Assembly (NCBI GenBank): GCA_028718545.1
Contig: JAQULT010000009.1
Location: 1-47,237 of the forward strand
DNA from: Fidelibacterota bacterium
GTDB lineage: Bacteria > Fidelibacterota > Fidelibacteria > Fidelibacterales > Fidelibacteraceae
Direction of reading: 5' to 3'
DNA length: 47,237 nt
Shown one piece after another: positions 1-9,127 of this stretch (the stretch's first letter is position 1; each line of letters begins with the position of its first letter). Both the position numbers and the translations under genes were made by a program. The notes below the pieces were generated by a model. The model had not been told where the DNA came from. It ran no database searches and saw nothing but the letters and a program-made list of their open reading frames with translations.

Positions 1-38
1 TTGGGTCTTCACGCGAATTTATGGGCTGAACGCCGAAG

Positions 39-140
39 TACATCAGAACCCGCCGTCAGTCAAGCGCCAATCCGGCATAACCGCTCCCTGCGGTCGCTTT
101 TATTCCGTTTGGCACTTGACAGCCGTCGGAACCTGATGTA
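39..140. repeat. Long imperfect palindrome (REP/BIME-like)
   Basis: The ends TACATCAG and CTGATGTA are exact inverted complements. Further in, GTCAAGCGCCAA pairs with TTGGCACTTGAC with one G-U type mismatch, and the centre holds the small hairpin ACCGC/GCGGT. The whole about 100-nt segment can fold into one long stem. No ORF is evident in it. It could be a REP-like element, a structured RNA or a small non-autonomous element; only one copy lies in the window. Confidence 0.55.
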
Positions 141-154
141 AATACAGCTGTTGC

Positions 155-191
155 GGATTCGGAAGAAAAAAATGATTTTTCTTCCGAATCC
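155..191. repeat. Perfect 16-bp inverted repeat with 5-nt loop
   Basis: GGATTCGGAAGAAAAA (155-170) and its exact complement (176-191) flank the loop AATGA. The stem is A/T-rich toward the loop, so on either strand a T-run lies inside the hairpin. It may be a bidirectional terminator or an operator-like palindrome. Confidence 0.6.
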
Positions 192-212
192 TTGAACGAC
201 ATTGGCCGATTC

Positions 213-247
213 AACCGTCATCTCACCTTTGGAATGACGGTTTTTTT
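213..247 (+). terminator. Rho-independent terminator, + strand
   Basis: AACCGTCAT (213-221) pairs with ATGACGGTT (234-242), followed by a run of T. It would end a + strand transcript entering from the left, outside the window. The rest of 1-341 shows no gene. Confidence 0.7.
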
Positions 248-341
248 GAACGTTAAAATATTTTCGCTCAATCTGAGCCCATGTAACCCATAAATTCTGG
301 TGAAGAGGCGTTTATTTTGAAATCACTTCGACCACGCATGT

Positions 342-1580
342 TCAATTACCTGCCGTCCGGCGCCATTTCAACGGGGTCAGGAAAGGGACGAGCCGTTCCC
401 GGGGATTGAAGTTCGGGTCATGATAAAATATTCTCAATCCTCCAGTCAGTTTATCATTCGGCGCCAGGGATTTCTCCTGCGCCCAGACCCATAACAAATA
501 CCAGTCTTTTCTGTCCCGGGGCAAATATCTGACTCCGGCAATATTGTCCATCCGAAGCGCCACCCCGATGCCGCCGCCGGATTCAGCGGCGAAATCATAC
601 CAGCCGGCAGCATGTTCATATTTTACTTTTCCGTCTTCAGTTTTCATCAAATCGGCTATATTTTTGCCTTTTTCATCCCGAAAGGAAGCGGAATAGCGAT
701 AATTTTCCGGCAGCACCAGATCATACCTCATTCCAAAGCTGTACCAGCCCCTGGGCCTGACCAGCGGCTGCAGCGCTTCTTTCCCGTTATTCGTTATCTG
801 CCATCGGATATCCAGCCGTCCATCGGGATAAAAACAGAACAACTGCTCGATGAAAGCCTGCATTCCCGCACACTTCATTGGCGCCGGCGGAGCTCCTTGG
901 GTCTTATCGGAACTGTAGGACGGCAAGGTGTCCGCCGTAATGGAATACAACGTCCGGATCGTTGTTCTCACGGGTCCCGCCGATATTTTCAGCAGCGGCG
1001 GAGTTCCTTTCCAGGCGTAAGTCGACCAGCAGTAATTTTTACGGTTATGGGACAGCGTAAGATTTACCCCGAACGGATTGTAACCGGTCATATTGACCGC
1101 GCGGTTATCGTGATAGATTTCGATTTTCTGCAAACAGCCGTCCTGCCTCCTTACGGCGGCGCCGTAAACCGGGCATTTTATTTCCCAGTTCCTGCCGTTT
1201 TCGGAGCGCGCCGCCGGCATGGCTTCTTTGAGGTCTCTTACTTCATCGGCAGAAGTCGAAATGCGATATGAAACTTCTCCCTTCGGAGGAATATCGACGG
1301 CAAAACACAGTAGGTCATGCGGTGAAATTCCCTCGGTTTCATCGATGTCGTCCACCTGGGATACGATTTCTTTTTCGCCGGCGAAAACTTTAATCGAAGC
1401 CGCATCCGCAAGCCGGGAAAAACCGATATCGCCTATTTTTATGGTGCAGGGTTCATTTTTTAACGGGCACTCCAGCGGATTTTCCAGTACCACACAAACC
1501 GTTTCCGCGCTAACCGCTGCCGCTGTCCAAACAATGCCGGTCAGCGCTCCGATAAACATCAATGCCGTATGCTTTAACAT
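342..1580 (-). CDS. Secreted protein, possibly DUF4861/YetA-like
   Basis: A 412-residue protein with a typical Sec signal peptide (MLKHTALMFIGALTG..., likely cleavage after VSA near residue 25). The segment after it reads as an N-terminal beta-sandwich (NPLECPLKNEPCTIKI, then a VDIPPKGEVSYRI stretch), which resembles the start of DUF4861 and YetA/exo-rhamnogalacturonan-lyase-like proteins. The remainder is rich in aromatic and beta residues (GWYSFGMRYDL, GWYDFAAESGGGIGVALRM), as in sugar-binding galactose-mutarotase-like folds. AGGAGG-like bases lie just upstream of the ATG. It stands alone, divergent from a truncated valS. The family assignment rests on general pattern only; a periplasmic or secreted location is well supported, an enzymatic role is not. 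Confidence 0.6.
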   Translation of the reverse strand: MLKHTALMFIGALTGIVWTAAAVSAETVCVVLENPLECPLKNEPCTIKIGDIGFSRLADAASIKVFAGEKEIVSQVDDIDETEGISPHDLLCFAVDIPPKGEVSYRISTSADEVRDLKEAMPAARSENGRNWEIKCPVYGAAVRRQDGCLQKIEIYHDNRAVNMTGYNPFGVNLTLSHNRKNYCWSTYAWKGTPPLLKISAGPVRTTIRTLYSITADTLPSYSSDKTQGAPPAPMKCAGMQAFIEQLFCFYPDGRLDIRWQITNNGKEALQPLVRPRGWYSFGMRYDLVLPENYRYSASFRDEKGKNIADLMKTEDGKVKYEHAAGWYDFAAESGGGIGVALRMDNIAGVRYLPRDRKDWYLLWVWAQEKSLAPNDKLTGGLRIFYHDPNFNPRERLVPFLTPLKWRRTAGN

Positions 1581-1613
1581 CGTCGTTCCTCCTTTTTTCC
1601 ATTCAGATATTTT

Positions 1614-1643
1614 GTTTGACCGCTTGACTTCAAGCGGTCAAAC
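1614..1643. repeat. Perfect 13-bp palindrome between the secreted-protein gene and the valS fragment
   Basis: GTTTGACCGCTTG (1614-1626) and CAAGCGGTCAAAC (1631-1643) flank the loop ACTT. No T-run follows on either strand, so it is not a standard terminator. It lies exactly between the 5' end of the secreted-protein gene and the point where valS homology appears, so it may be an operator or a rearrangement scar. Confidence 0.65.
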
Positions 1644-1701
1644 GACCGGCGTTCCGCCGCCGGGCCGCGTCCCGATACGTCGGTTCCGTTATTTTTTCAC
1701 C

Positions 1702-2655
1702 GTAAACGAACAGATCGAGGTCGGCCGGAATTTTATGAACAAACTCTGGAACGCCAGCCGCTTCGTGTTCATGAACATGGAGGAAGCGCCCGACGGTCTG
1801 CCGGACAAGGCGCAGCCGGAACTCCCGGACCGCTGGATATTGTCCCGGCTGAAGGAAACCATCCGCAAGGTGGACCGGTTGCTGGAACACTACCGCTTCA
1901 ACGATGCGGCAAAAGAGATCTACGAGTTTACCTGGAGCGCCTTCTGTGACTGGTATATCGAGCTGATAAAGGGCCGCCTTTACGGCAAGGATCCGGCAAA
2001 GAAAGCGGCGGCGCTGGGCACGGCCGTTTTTGTGCTGCGTAATATCCTGAAGCTGCTGCATCCCTTTGCGCCCTTTATCACGGAAGAGATCTGGCAATCC
2101 CTGAAAAACGCGGACGAACCCGATATCATGATTGCGGAATGGCCTTCGCCGGCGGCCCTGCCGCATGACGGACTTGCGCTGAAGGAAATGGAACTCCTGA
2201 TGCGCTGCACTACCGCCATCCGGACCATTCGCGCCGAAATGAAGGTCCCGCCCTCCAGAAAGGCGGATGTGCTGATCCGCGGCGGTTCAGCGGAAGAGCG
2301 CACATTGCTGGAGGATTTGCGGCAGGAACTCACGGCGCTGGCCGGTATCGCGAACCTGGACATCCGCGGGAAGGCGGAAAAACCGCAGCCGTCCTCTTCG
2401 GCGGTGGTCGGCGGTTTGGAGATTGACGTGCTGCTGGCCGGACTGATCGATATCGCCAAGGAACGCGAGCGTCTGAAAAAAGAGATCCTGGCCTACGAGG
2501 GACGTATCCGTTCGGGGGAAAGCAAGCTCAATAACCCCGATTTTGTCCGCCGTGCTCCGGAGGATGTCGTAAAGCATGAACGCAATAAACTGCGCAATTA
2601 TCAAGAGAGCCTTCAGTTGCTGCAGGACAATCTGCAGAAGCTTGGAAACGGATAA
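1702..2655 (+). pseudogene. valS: valS 3' fragment: anticodon-binding and C-terminal arm only
   Basis: The translation from about 1702 matches valyl-tRNA synthetase after its KMSKS region: VGRNFMNKLWNASRFV, then the anticodon-binding helices (DRWILSRL, FCDWYIELIKGRLYG, LLHPFAPFITEEIWQ), and a C-terminal coiled-coil arm (KERERLKKEI ... LNNPDFVRRAP). About 317 codons remain of the usual roughly 900. The editing domain and the catalytic domain with HIGH and KMSKS are absent. The open frame continues upstream to 1219, but that stretch lies opposite the neighbouring secreted-protein gene and does not resemble ValS. The first internal ATG (1735) lies inside the conserved NKLWNASRF helix, so a functional start is unlikely. 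Either the gene was broken by a rearrangement or the contig is chimeric here; an intact valS must exist elsewhere. Confidence 0.85.
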
Positions 2656-2746
2656 GCTTGGATCAAATACGATCAGGAATTGCGATTCGGAAAAGGCCGC
2701 AGAAGACGCTGTCTGCGCCGTTCTGCCGTTTTAATGAAAGGAAAAA

Positions 2747-3691
2747 ATGACCAAGACCAAACGTGAGATCATTATCAAGGGATTTGACCCCCTTGCGTTA
2801 TTGGGTGTTCATGACGAAAATTTGAAAGTGCTGCGGGAACACTTCAATGCACAGATCAGCGCCCGGGGCGAACGGCTGATCATTGAGGGACCCTTTGAGG
2901 TCGTGGAACAGATCCAGCATGTCCTTAATGAATTGATCCATCTAATTCCCCGCCGTGAGCAGCTGGACCCTACCGACGTGCGTACCGTGATCAACATGGA
3001 AAGCGAAGTGAACGAAAAAATGTACTCCGGTCCGGACGACGCCATTATTCTGTTTACCCATAAAGGGATTATCAAACCGCGCACCGCGGGGCAGGAGGCC
3101 TATTACCGGGCTTCGCTGGAAAATGACATCACTTTTGTAACGGGTCCGGCGGGCACCGGAAAGACCTATCAGGCGGTGGCCGTGGCCGTTGCGGCGTTAA
3201 AGAATCACGAGATTTCGCGCATCGTATTAACCCGTCCTGCCGTTGAGGCGGGGGAGCGCCTGGGCTTTCTGCCCGGCGATATGAAAGAAAAGATCGACCC
3301 CTATCTGGCTCCGCTCTATGATGCCATGCGCAGCATGGTGGCTCCGGAAAAATTCAAGGCCTACCTGGAACAGCATGTGGTCGAGATCGTGCCGCTGGCC
3401 TTTATGCGTGGCCGTACCCTGGATAATGCCTATCTGATCCTGGACGAAGCCCAGAACACCACGGATCTGCAGATGAAAATGTTCCTTACCCGCATCGGTG
3501 TGAATTCCAAAGCCATCATTACCGGCGATATCACGCAGATCGATCTGCCCAATAACCAGCGCTCCGGTCTCTGTACCGCCATTGATATCCTGAAAAATAT
3601 CGAAGGCATCGCCATCTGCACCCTGGATACCGCCGATGTAGTCCGGCATCCGCTGGTGAAAAAGATCATCGATGCGTACAGCGGCAGGTAG
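2747..3691 (+). CDS. phoH: PhoH-family ATPase
   Basis: A 314-residue protein with an N-terminal about 100-residue KH-like part followed by the PhoH P-loop domain. Visible motifs are Walker A GPAGTGKT (near residue 132), VLTRPAVEAGERLGFLPGD, Walker B LILDEAQN, and the sensor-like ITGDITQIDLP. The length suits the PhoH/PhoL group, thought to act in RNA metabolism; the exact substrate is unsettled. An AAAGGAAAAA ribosome site precedes the ATG. It follows the valS fragment by 91 bases on the same strand. Confidence 0.93.
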   Translation: MTKTKREIIIKGFDPLALLGVHDENLKVLREHFNAQISARGERLIIEGPFEVVEQIQHVLNELIHLIPRREQLDPTDVRTVINMESEVNEKMYSGPDDAIILFTHKGIIKPRTAGQEAYYRASLENDITFVTGPAGTGKTYQAVAVAVAALKNHEISRIVLTRPAVEAGERLGFLPGDMKEKIDPYLAPLYDAMRSMVAPEKFKAYLEQHVVEIVPLAFMRGRTLDNAYLILDEAQNTTDLQMKMFLTRIGVNSKAIITGDITQIDLPNNQRSGLCTAIDILKNIEGIAICTLDTADVVRHPLVKKIIDAYSGR

Positions 3692-3730
3692 CGATCCACG
3701 GATCACACGAAATAAAGAACACGAATTATT

Positions 3731-3751
3731 TAAAAAGCGGCCTTATCCGCT
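3731..3751 (-). terminator. Terminator of the aldo/keto reductase transcript
   Basis: Read on the minus strand, AGCGG and CCGCT form a stem around ATAAGG, followed by TTTTTAAA. A second hairpin (CCCCG/CGGGG, 3767-3781) lies just upstream of it. The 138 bases between phoH and the reductase hold only these structures. Confidence 0.55.
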
Positions 3752-3829
3752 AAAATAATAATAAGCCCCCGCTTTACGGGGATCCGTACAATTCCCGTAC
3801 TTTTTTTTCGGTGGGAATGGCGGTTTCTG

Positions 3830-4789
3830 TTATAAAACCGGGATATCCGAAAGGGGCAGCGGGCCAAAATCGGATGCGGCAATATTGTCCAGCACCTGCT
3901 TTTCCGTTTTGGCACCGGGGATCGCGACATGCGCTGCCGGGTGGGTAATGCAGAATCGCAGCGCCAGCTGTGCCTTGCTCTGCTCCGGATATTTATCGTA
4001 GAGCGGCTGCATCTGTTCCAATTGCCGCAGATACTTTTCCAGCTTGTCCGGGGACAGGTTCATGCTGCGATGGTCTTCCCGGTCAAAACGCGCGTTCTTA
4101 TTGAATTTTCCCGTCAGAAATCCAAAGAGGAGGGGAATGCGGACGATCACGCCGATCCCGTATTGTTGCGATTTTTTGAACAGCAGCTCTTCAGCCTCCC
4201 GTTCCAGCAGATTGTAGCGGACCTGGATCACGTCCAGCAGATCCTTGTGTTCATCCAGCAGAAAGGCCTGTGTGGTCTCGCCGAAGGATTGGACGCTCCA
4301 GCCCGCATGTTTGATCTTGCCGTCCCGTTTCAGTTTTTCCAGTGCGCGCCAGGGATCGTCCCGCTGCAGTTTTTCGGTGTCCGGACTGTGAAGCTGCAGA
4401 ATATCCAGTGCTTCGAGGTTCAGGCGTTTCAGACTCTTTTCCGCCGCAGAGATAATATAATCGTAATCCGCGTTTTGACGGATCGTGCCGTAGCCGGCAT
4501 CATCATTCTCCGTGGCATTGTAAAAATCGTTGCCGGCCTTGGTTGCTACGACGATCTTGTCCTTGACGCCCATTTCTTCAATGACGCTGCGGATCAGTTC
4601 TTCGGAATGTCCAAAACCGTACACGTCGGCGGTATCGATGAATGTAACGCCGTTCTCGATGGCCTTGCGCAGAGCGGTTTTGGAGATCTCGTCGTCCGTT
4701 TTTCCCCAGTTCATGCCGCCGATAGCCCAGGCGCCGAATCCGATCGTCGATACCCGCGGTCCGCGTTCGCCGAGTCGGGTATATTGCAT
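3830..4789 (-). CDS. Aldo/keto reductase
   Basis: A 319-residue single-domain TIM-barrel oxidoreductase using NAD(P)H. The tetrad is visible: Asp and Tyr in FIDTADVYGFGHSEEL, Lys in VVATKAG, His in ILQLHSPD. The N-terminal GFGAWAIGGMNWG and the C-terminal cofactor segment VAIPGAKTEKQVLDNI are typical of this family. The ATG is preceded by AAAGGAG at good spacing. The gene lies 16 bases downstream of the S9 peptidase on the same strand and is probably cotranscribed with it. The substrate cannot be told from sequence. Confidence 0.92.
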   Translation of the reverse strand: MQYTRLGERGPRVSTIGFGAWAIGGMNWGKTDDEISKTALRKAIENGVTFIDTADVYGFGHSEELIRSVIEEMGVKDKIVVATKAGNDFYNATENDDAGYGTIRQNADYDYIISAAEKSLKRLNLEALDILQLHSPDTEKLQRDDPWRALEKLKRDGKIKHAGWSVQSFGETTQAFLLDEHKDLLDVIQVRYNLLEREAEELLFKKSQQYGIGVIVRIPLLFGFLTGKFNKNARFDREDHRSMNLSPDKLEKYLRQLEQMQPLYDKYPEQSKAQLALRFCITHPAAHVAIPGAKTEKQVLDNIAASDFGPLPLSDIPVL

Positions 4790-4805
4790 CTCTTACTCCT
4801 TTATT

Positions 4806-6782
4806 TTATTGATGTTGATCGAACCATTCAAGGATCAGTTCCAGACGTTTGACCCTGCGGTCCGGCCGCCCGCCGCGGCTGAGTCCGTGCGAAGATTCCG
4901 GGAAACGTACCAGGCGCACATCCCTGCCCATGTATTTCAGGGGCGCAAAGAGCCGTTCCGCCTGTTCCATGGGACAGCGCAGATCGTTCTCGGAGTGGAT
5001 CAGCATCAGCGGGGTCGTAATGTTCTTCAGATAGTTCAGCGGTGACCATTTCGCATAATTTTCCGGGGTTTCCCAGGGCGTTCCGCCGAATTCATTGATC
5101 AGGTCCCAGCCGATATCCGAGGTCCCGAAAAAGGTACCCAAATCGGAGATCGACCGCTGGGCAAGCGCCGCACGGAAGCGGTCGGTCTGCGAGACGATCC
5201 AGTTGGTCAGGTAGCCGCCGTAGCTGCCGCCGGTGACGTAGAGGCGTTTGCCGTCAATGTAGGGGCGTTTGGCCAGCTCGTCCACCACCGCCATCACGTC
5301 ATCAAAGGCCGGCTGCCCCCACTTGCCGGTAATGGCGTCGGCGAAATCCTTGCCGTAGCCCTGGGAACCGCGGGGATTGGAATAGGCGACCACATAGCCG
5401 TTGGCGGCGAGAAATTGCATTTCATGGAACCAGGTATAGCCGTACTGCGTCCGCGGTCCGCCGTGGATGTTCAGCAACAGGGGATAGCTCCGGGACTCGT
5501 TAAAATCCGGCGGGAACTGCAGAAAGGCGTCGATGCGGACATCCCTGAATTGCATCCGCTCCCGCTGCGCGGGTCGGAAGTGCAGGTCCTCGAGGTATTT
5601 GTCGTTATTGAAACTCACGCGTGTAAGATGCTTTTCCGCTTCCGCCAGATTCAGATGCCAGATCTCGTCGGGGCGTTCGGTCTGCGCGATATGCAGCGCA
5701 AACTGTTTGCCGTCTTCCGAAGCGCTGTAGGCAATGATGCACTCGGGACCTTCCAGCACGCTTTCGCACTTTCCGCTTTTCAGGTTCAGCGCCATCAGGG
5801 GATTGGCGCCTTCGGAGGAAACCGTAAAATACAGATTATCGCCGGCGATCACGGGGGATTGCTGCACAAAGGACGGCGTGATATCACCGAGCGTGAGCAT
5901 ATCGGTCGTGCGGTCAAGATCGCCGCTCAGGTTCCGGATCTCCCCGCTCTTCAAGTCCAGGGAGTGCAGGTCCATATTATCAGCGCCCCAGCTGTAATTC
6001 GGATGAAAGTGCCCGAAGAAGAACAGCGTATCACCGTCGGGAGCAAATTTCAGCATATTGACGGGACCGGCCTTTTTGTTGAGCTTTGCAACGCTTCCTT
6101 TTGCGGGATCCAGGATAAAGATATCTTCCTCTTCCATGTGCAGTTCCGGGTCCGGATGATCAATACTGACATAAGCCAGGCGCGTGCTGTCCGGCGCCCA
6201 GGCAAAGCGGCTGATATCGAAATTCAGGTCGCTGATCTTTTTGGGCGTTCCCCCGGATGCGCGCAAAAGATACAGCTGTGCGGGTTCTTCGTCAATAAAA
6301 CCATGACCGTCAAGCCGGTAATAGAGCCGCCGGATATCCCGGCATACGGGTTCTTTGCGCTTATCCTTTTCGAAGGGGATCCCCTCTTTCAGTTTTGCGA
6401 AAAGCAGGGCGATCTGTTTGCCGTCCGGGGAAAACTGCATGTCCCGGATCTCGCCCTGCGGGAAATCGGCCAGCTTCCGGGATTCGCCGCCGAACATGCT
6501 GATACTGCGCAGGGTCTGCACGCCGTCCCGGACGCGCAGAAAGATCAGCTGGCGGCCGTTCGGATTGATGCGCGGCATCAGGTCCAGATGCTTCCCTTCC
6601 TCGGTAAAGGGGAAATCGCTTTTTGCAGGGATATGGATGATCTGCAGATTGGAATAATAGCAGAGATCTTTTTTATCCGCACGTTTTTTGACGTAAACAA
6701 TGCGGTCACCGCGGGGATTCATCTGCGGCTCGGATACAAAAATAAGCCGGTAAAGATCCTCGGCATGGACAGTCTTTTTCAT
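4806..6782 (-). CDS. S9 family peptidase (acylaminoacyl-peptidase/DPP-like)
   Basis: A 658-residue serine peptidase. Residues about 20-390 form a seven-blade-like PD40 beta-propeller (FSPDGKQIALL, WAPDSTRLAYV, FAPDGDTLFFF), and about 400-658 an alpha/beta hydrolase domain. The catalytic triad is visible: Ser in GGSYGG, Asp in IHSENDLRCP, His in PESSHGLSR; the oxyanion region is NIHGGPRTQYG. No signal peptide is seen, so it is probably cytoplasmic and processes short or N-acylated peptides. AAAAAGGAG precedes the ATG. It is followed by the aldo/keto reductase and preceded by mntP at 12 bases, suggesting one transcript. Confidence 0.93.
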   Translation of the reverse strand: MKKTVHAEDLYRLIFVSEPQMNPRGDRIVYVKKRADKKDLCYYSNLQIIHIPAKSDFPFTEEGKHLDLMPRINPNGRQLIFLRVRDGVQTLRSISMFGGESRKLADFPQGEIRDMQFSPDGKQIALLFAKLKEGIPFEKDKRKEPVCRDIRRLYYRLDGHGFIDEEPAQLYLLRASGGTPKKISDLNFDISRFAWAPDSTRLAYVSIDHPDPELHMEEEDIFILDPAKGSVAKLNKKAGPVNMLKFAPDGDTLFFFGHFHPNYSWGADNMDLHSLDLKSGEIRNLSGDLDRTTDMLTLGDITPSFVQQSPVIAGDNLYFTVSSEGANPLMALNLKSGKCESVLEGPECIIAYSASEDGKQFALHIAQTERPDEIWHLNLAEAEKHLTRVSFNNDKYLEDLHFRPAQRERMQFRDVRIDAFLQFPPDFNESRSYPLLLNIHGGPRTQYGYTWFHEMQFLAANGYVVAYSNPRGSQGYGKDFADAITGKWGQPAFDDVMAVVDELAKRPYIDGKRLYVTGGSYGGYLTNWIVSQTDRFRAALAQRSISDLGTFFGTSDIGWDLINEFGGTPWETPENYAKWSPLNYLKNITTPLMLIHSENDLRCPMEQAERLFAPLKYMGRDVRLVRFPESSHGLSRGGRPDRRVKRLELILEWFDQHQ

Positions 6783-6794
6783 GGAAACTCCTTT

Positions 6795-7364
6795 TTATGC
6801 ACGCAGGTGCGAAATTAAGATCTGCAAACCGATAATGATCAGGATAGATCCGCCCAGGATCTCTATCCTGCGCCCGAAAATTTTTTGCAAAATATGGCCG
6901 GCCTTTACGCCGATCATGGAAAAAAGAAGAGTGACCGCAGCAATGATCAGGGATGCCGGCAGAATACGGACCTCCAGAAAGGCAAAACTCAAGCCCACGG
7001 CAAGGGCGTCGATGCTGGTGGCCAGCGAGAGGACAAGCAAGCGGCGGAAGTTCATCGCAGCGGGATCCACCGCTTCGCAATGTCCGTCACCGCGAAAAGC
7101 CTCGCGGATCATTTTGGCTCCGATAAAAAACAAAAGCCCGAACGCGACATAATGATCAACGGGCTCAATATATGCCGCAAAGCTACTGCCGGCCGCGTAG
7201 CCCAGCAGCGTCATTCCGCCCTGAAAGAGAGCAAATGCGCCGGAAACCACGAACATGACCCGGGAACTGAAATGCCGCAGGCCGCAGCCGTAGGAGATCG
7301 ATACGGCAAAGGCATCCATGGCCAGTGCGACGGCAATTCCAAGAACGGTAATGAAAGAAAGCAT
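6795..7364 (-). CDS. mntP: Manganese efflux protein MntP
   Basis: An inner-membrane exporter of about 189 residues with six predicted helices. The two pseudo-symmetric family motifs are present: AMDAFAVSISYG in helix 1 and ATSIDALAVGLSFA in helix 4, each with the membrane Asp used for Mn2+ transport. I chose the ATG at 7364 over a TTG at 7394: it gives the normal length (about 188) and has AAAGGA about 10 bases upstream. I saw no clear manganese riboswitch upstream. Confidence 0.9.
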   Translation of the reverse strand: MLSFITVLGIAVALAMDAFAVSISYGCGLRHFSSRVMFVVSGAFALFQGGMTLLGYAAGSSFAAYIEPVDHYVAFGLLFFIGAKMIREAFRGDGHCEAVDPAAMNFRRLLVLSLATSIDALAVGLSFAFLEVRILPASLIIAAVTLLFSMIGVKAGHILQKIFGRRIEILGGSILIIIGLQILISHLRA

Positions 7365-7516
7365 GAAAAATGAATCCTTTTCGTTGTTTTCCAAATGTAC
7401 GACATTGCCGGGAAAAGTAAAAAGAGAAAAAAGTTTGCCTTTTCATGGAGCGTGCAGCACTTTTAATAATGCCGCGCGGACTTGCATTTTTCATAAAAAT
7501 AGCGTAATCTACTCCT

Positions 7517-7951
7517 GTGAAAAACACCGATCTGAACATGGCGCGCGAATTGCTGGAAAAGGGCAATGACACCTTTGTTGCGGTCAAGAACGGAAATATT
7601 CTCTACCGTTCGCAGCGGCGCGGGATACAGCCCTATTTTGACGCTTTGAATGCCTGTGGGGAATCACTCCGGGATTGTTCGCTGGCAGACAGGGTTGCGG
7701 GAAAAGCCGCACTGCATCTGGCGCTCTATATCAGCGCAGCCGCTCTGTATACGCCCCTGGCAAGCCGCCATGCCGCCGCTTTGGCAGACACTTTTTTATT
7801 CCATTTCGAATACGAAGACCTGGTACCGCATATTGTCAACCGCAAGGGCGACTTTATGTGCCCCATGGAAGAAGCTGTGCTGGATATCGGCAATCCCGGC
7901 GAAGCCTTCATCAAATTGCAGGAAACCCTTCGGATCTTACAGAAAGTATGA
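7517..7951 (+). CDS. DUF1893 domain protein
   Basis: A 144-residue protein matching the DUF1893 pattern: a start reading ELLEKGNDTFVAVKNGNILY, a central DRVAGKAALHLALY helix, and the terminal motif NRKGDFMCPMEEAVLDI. The fold is related to cytidine deaminases; no reaction is established. A GTG at 7517 is the best upstream start; an ATG at 7538 is possible and neither has a strong ribosome site. Its stop overlaps the start of the next gene (ATGA), so the two are translationally coupled. Confidence 0.82.
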   Translation: MKNTDLNMARELLEKGNDTFVAVKNGNILYRSQRRGIQPYFDALNACGESLRDCSLADRVAGKAALHLALYISAAALYTPLASRHAAALADTFLFHFEYEDLVPHIVNRKGDFMCPMEEAVLDIGNPGEAFIKLQETLRILQKV

Positions 7952-9087
7952 ATTACCGTGATTTTGGGAAAACCGGTCTCCGGCTTTCCGCATTGGGAAT
8001 GGGTTGTATGCGCCTGCCGCGAATCGGCGGAAGGAATGAATGTATCGATGAAAACGCGGCTGTTGCACTGATACGCCAGGCCATCGACGGCGGCATCAAT
8101 TATGTCGATACCGCCTGGAACTATCACGGCGGGAACGGCGAACCTCTGGTCGGTAAGGCCCTGCGTGACGGATACCGGCAAAAAACCTTTCTTGCCACCA
8201 AATTGCCCGCATATCTTGTCGACGAACGTAAGGATATGGACGATTTTCTGAGCCGGCAGCTGCAGCGACTGGAAACGGATCACATCGATTTTTATCTGCT
8301 GCACGCCCTGAGCCGCCAGACCTGGAAAACCGTGAATGAGAACGGCGTTTTTGAATTTTTGGAAAAAGCCAGACGCGAAGGAAACATACGATACGCCGGT
8401 TTTTCCTTTCATGACGATTATCCCGTTTTTGACGAGATCCTGAACGCCTACGACTGGGATTTCTGTCAGATCCAGTATAACATTATCGACACCGATTATC
8501 AGGCCGGGAAAAAGGGCTTGCTTCAGGCTGCCGCGAAAGGTATCGCTGTGATCATTATGGAACCCCTGCGCGGCGGCGGGATCACGCACAATATTCCGGA
8601 GAACATTCAGGCGGTCTGGGACAGTCTGCCGCTCCGGCGCAGTCCTGCAGACGGAGCATTAAGCTGGCTTTGGGACCAGCCGGAAGTGGGGATCGTGCTC
8701 AGCGGCATGAGTACGGCAGAACAGCTGGAAGAAAATCTGCAGATCGCCGGACGTTCGGGTATCGGGATGCTGAGCCGACAGGAAAAAGCGAGGATGGCGG
8801 AGATCCGAAGGCTTTACCGGGAGCGTATCCGGATCAACTGTACGGGCTGCGGTTATTGCATGCCCTGCCCCCAAGGCGTCGATATCCCGGGATCCTTCCA
8901 GTACCTGAACCTGGGTGCCATGATCAACAATCCGCAAGAAGGGCGGCGACTGTATCACCTGCTGGTTAAAGACAAAGGGAAATCGGCTTCGCAATGCATT
9001 GCCTGCGGAGAGTGTCTGGACAAATGCCCCCAACGGCTGCCGATCCCGGAAATCCTGCAGACGGTCGTACAGGAATTTGAACAATAG
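7948..9087 (+). CDS. Aldo/keto reductase with C-terminal [4Fe-4S] motifs
   Basis: A 379-residue protein: an aldo/keto reductase barrel (residues about 1-290; YVDTAWNYHGG, FLATKLP, DFYLLHAL) followed by a ferredoxin-like tail. The tail has two cysteine clusters, CTGCGYCMPCP (near 293) and CIACGECLDKCP (near 350), which fit two [4Fe-4S] centres. Such fusions occur in anaerobes, where electrons may pass between ferredoxin and a carbonyl substrate. The open frame extends upstream to 7675, but that part lies over the DUF1893 gene; the ATG at 7948 overlaps its stop and begins the conserved MNYRDFGKTGLRLSALG. Confidence 0.92.
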   Translation: MNYRDFGKTGLRLSALGMGCMRLPRIGGRNECIDENAAVALIRQAIDGGINYVDTAWNYHGGNGEPLVGKALRDGYRQKTFLATKLPAYLVDERKDMDDFLSRQLQRLETDHIDFYLLHALSRQTWKTVNENGVFEFLEKARREGNIRYAGFSFHDDYPVFDEILNAYDWDFCQIQYNIIDTDYQAGKKGLLQAAAKGIAVIIMEPLRGGGITHNIPENIQAVWDSLPLRRSPADGALSWLWDQPEVGIVLSGMSTAEQLEENLQIAGRSGIGMLSRQEKARMAEIRRLYRERIRINCTGCGYCMPCPQGVDIPGSFQYLNLGAMINNPQEGRRLYHLLVKDKGKSASQCIACGECLDKCPQRLPIPEILQTVVQEFEQ

Positions 9088-9127
9088 CTGCCGGCCGGCG
9101 TTCAACAGTAAAAAAAATGAGGTTATT

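Noticed and set aside
1219-1700. Open frame continuing upstream of the valS fragment
   Set aside because: It lies antisense to the secreted-protein gene and has no ValS similarity; it is a chance extension.
5415-6818. 467-codon + strand open frame
   Set aside because: It is antisense to the S9 peptidase, which has clear catalytic motifs, and its own translation shows no family features.
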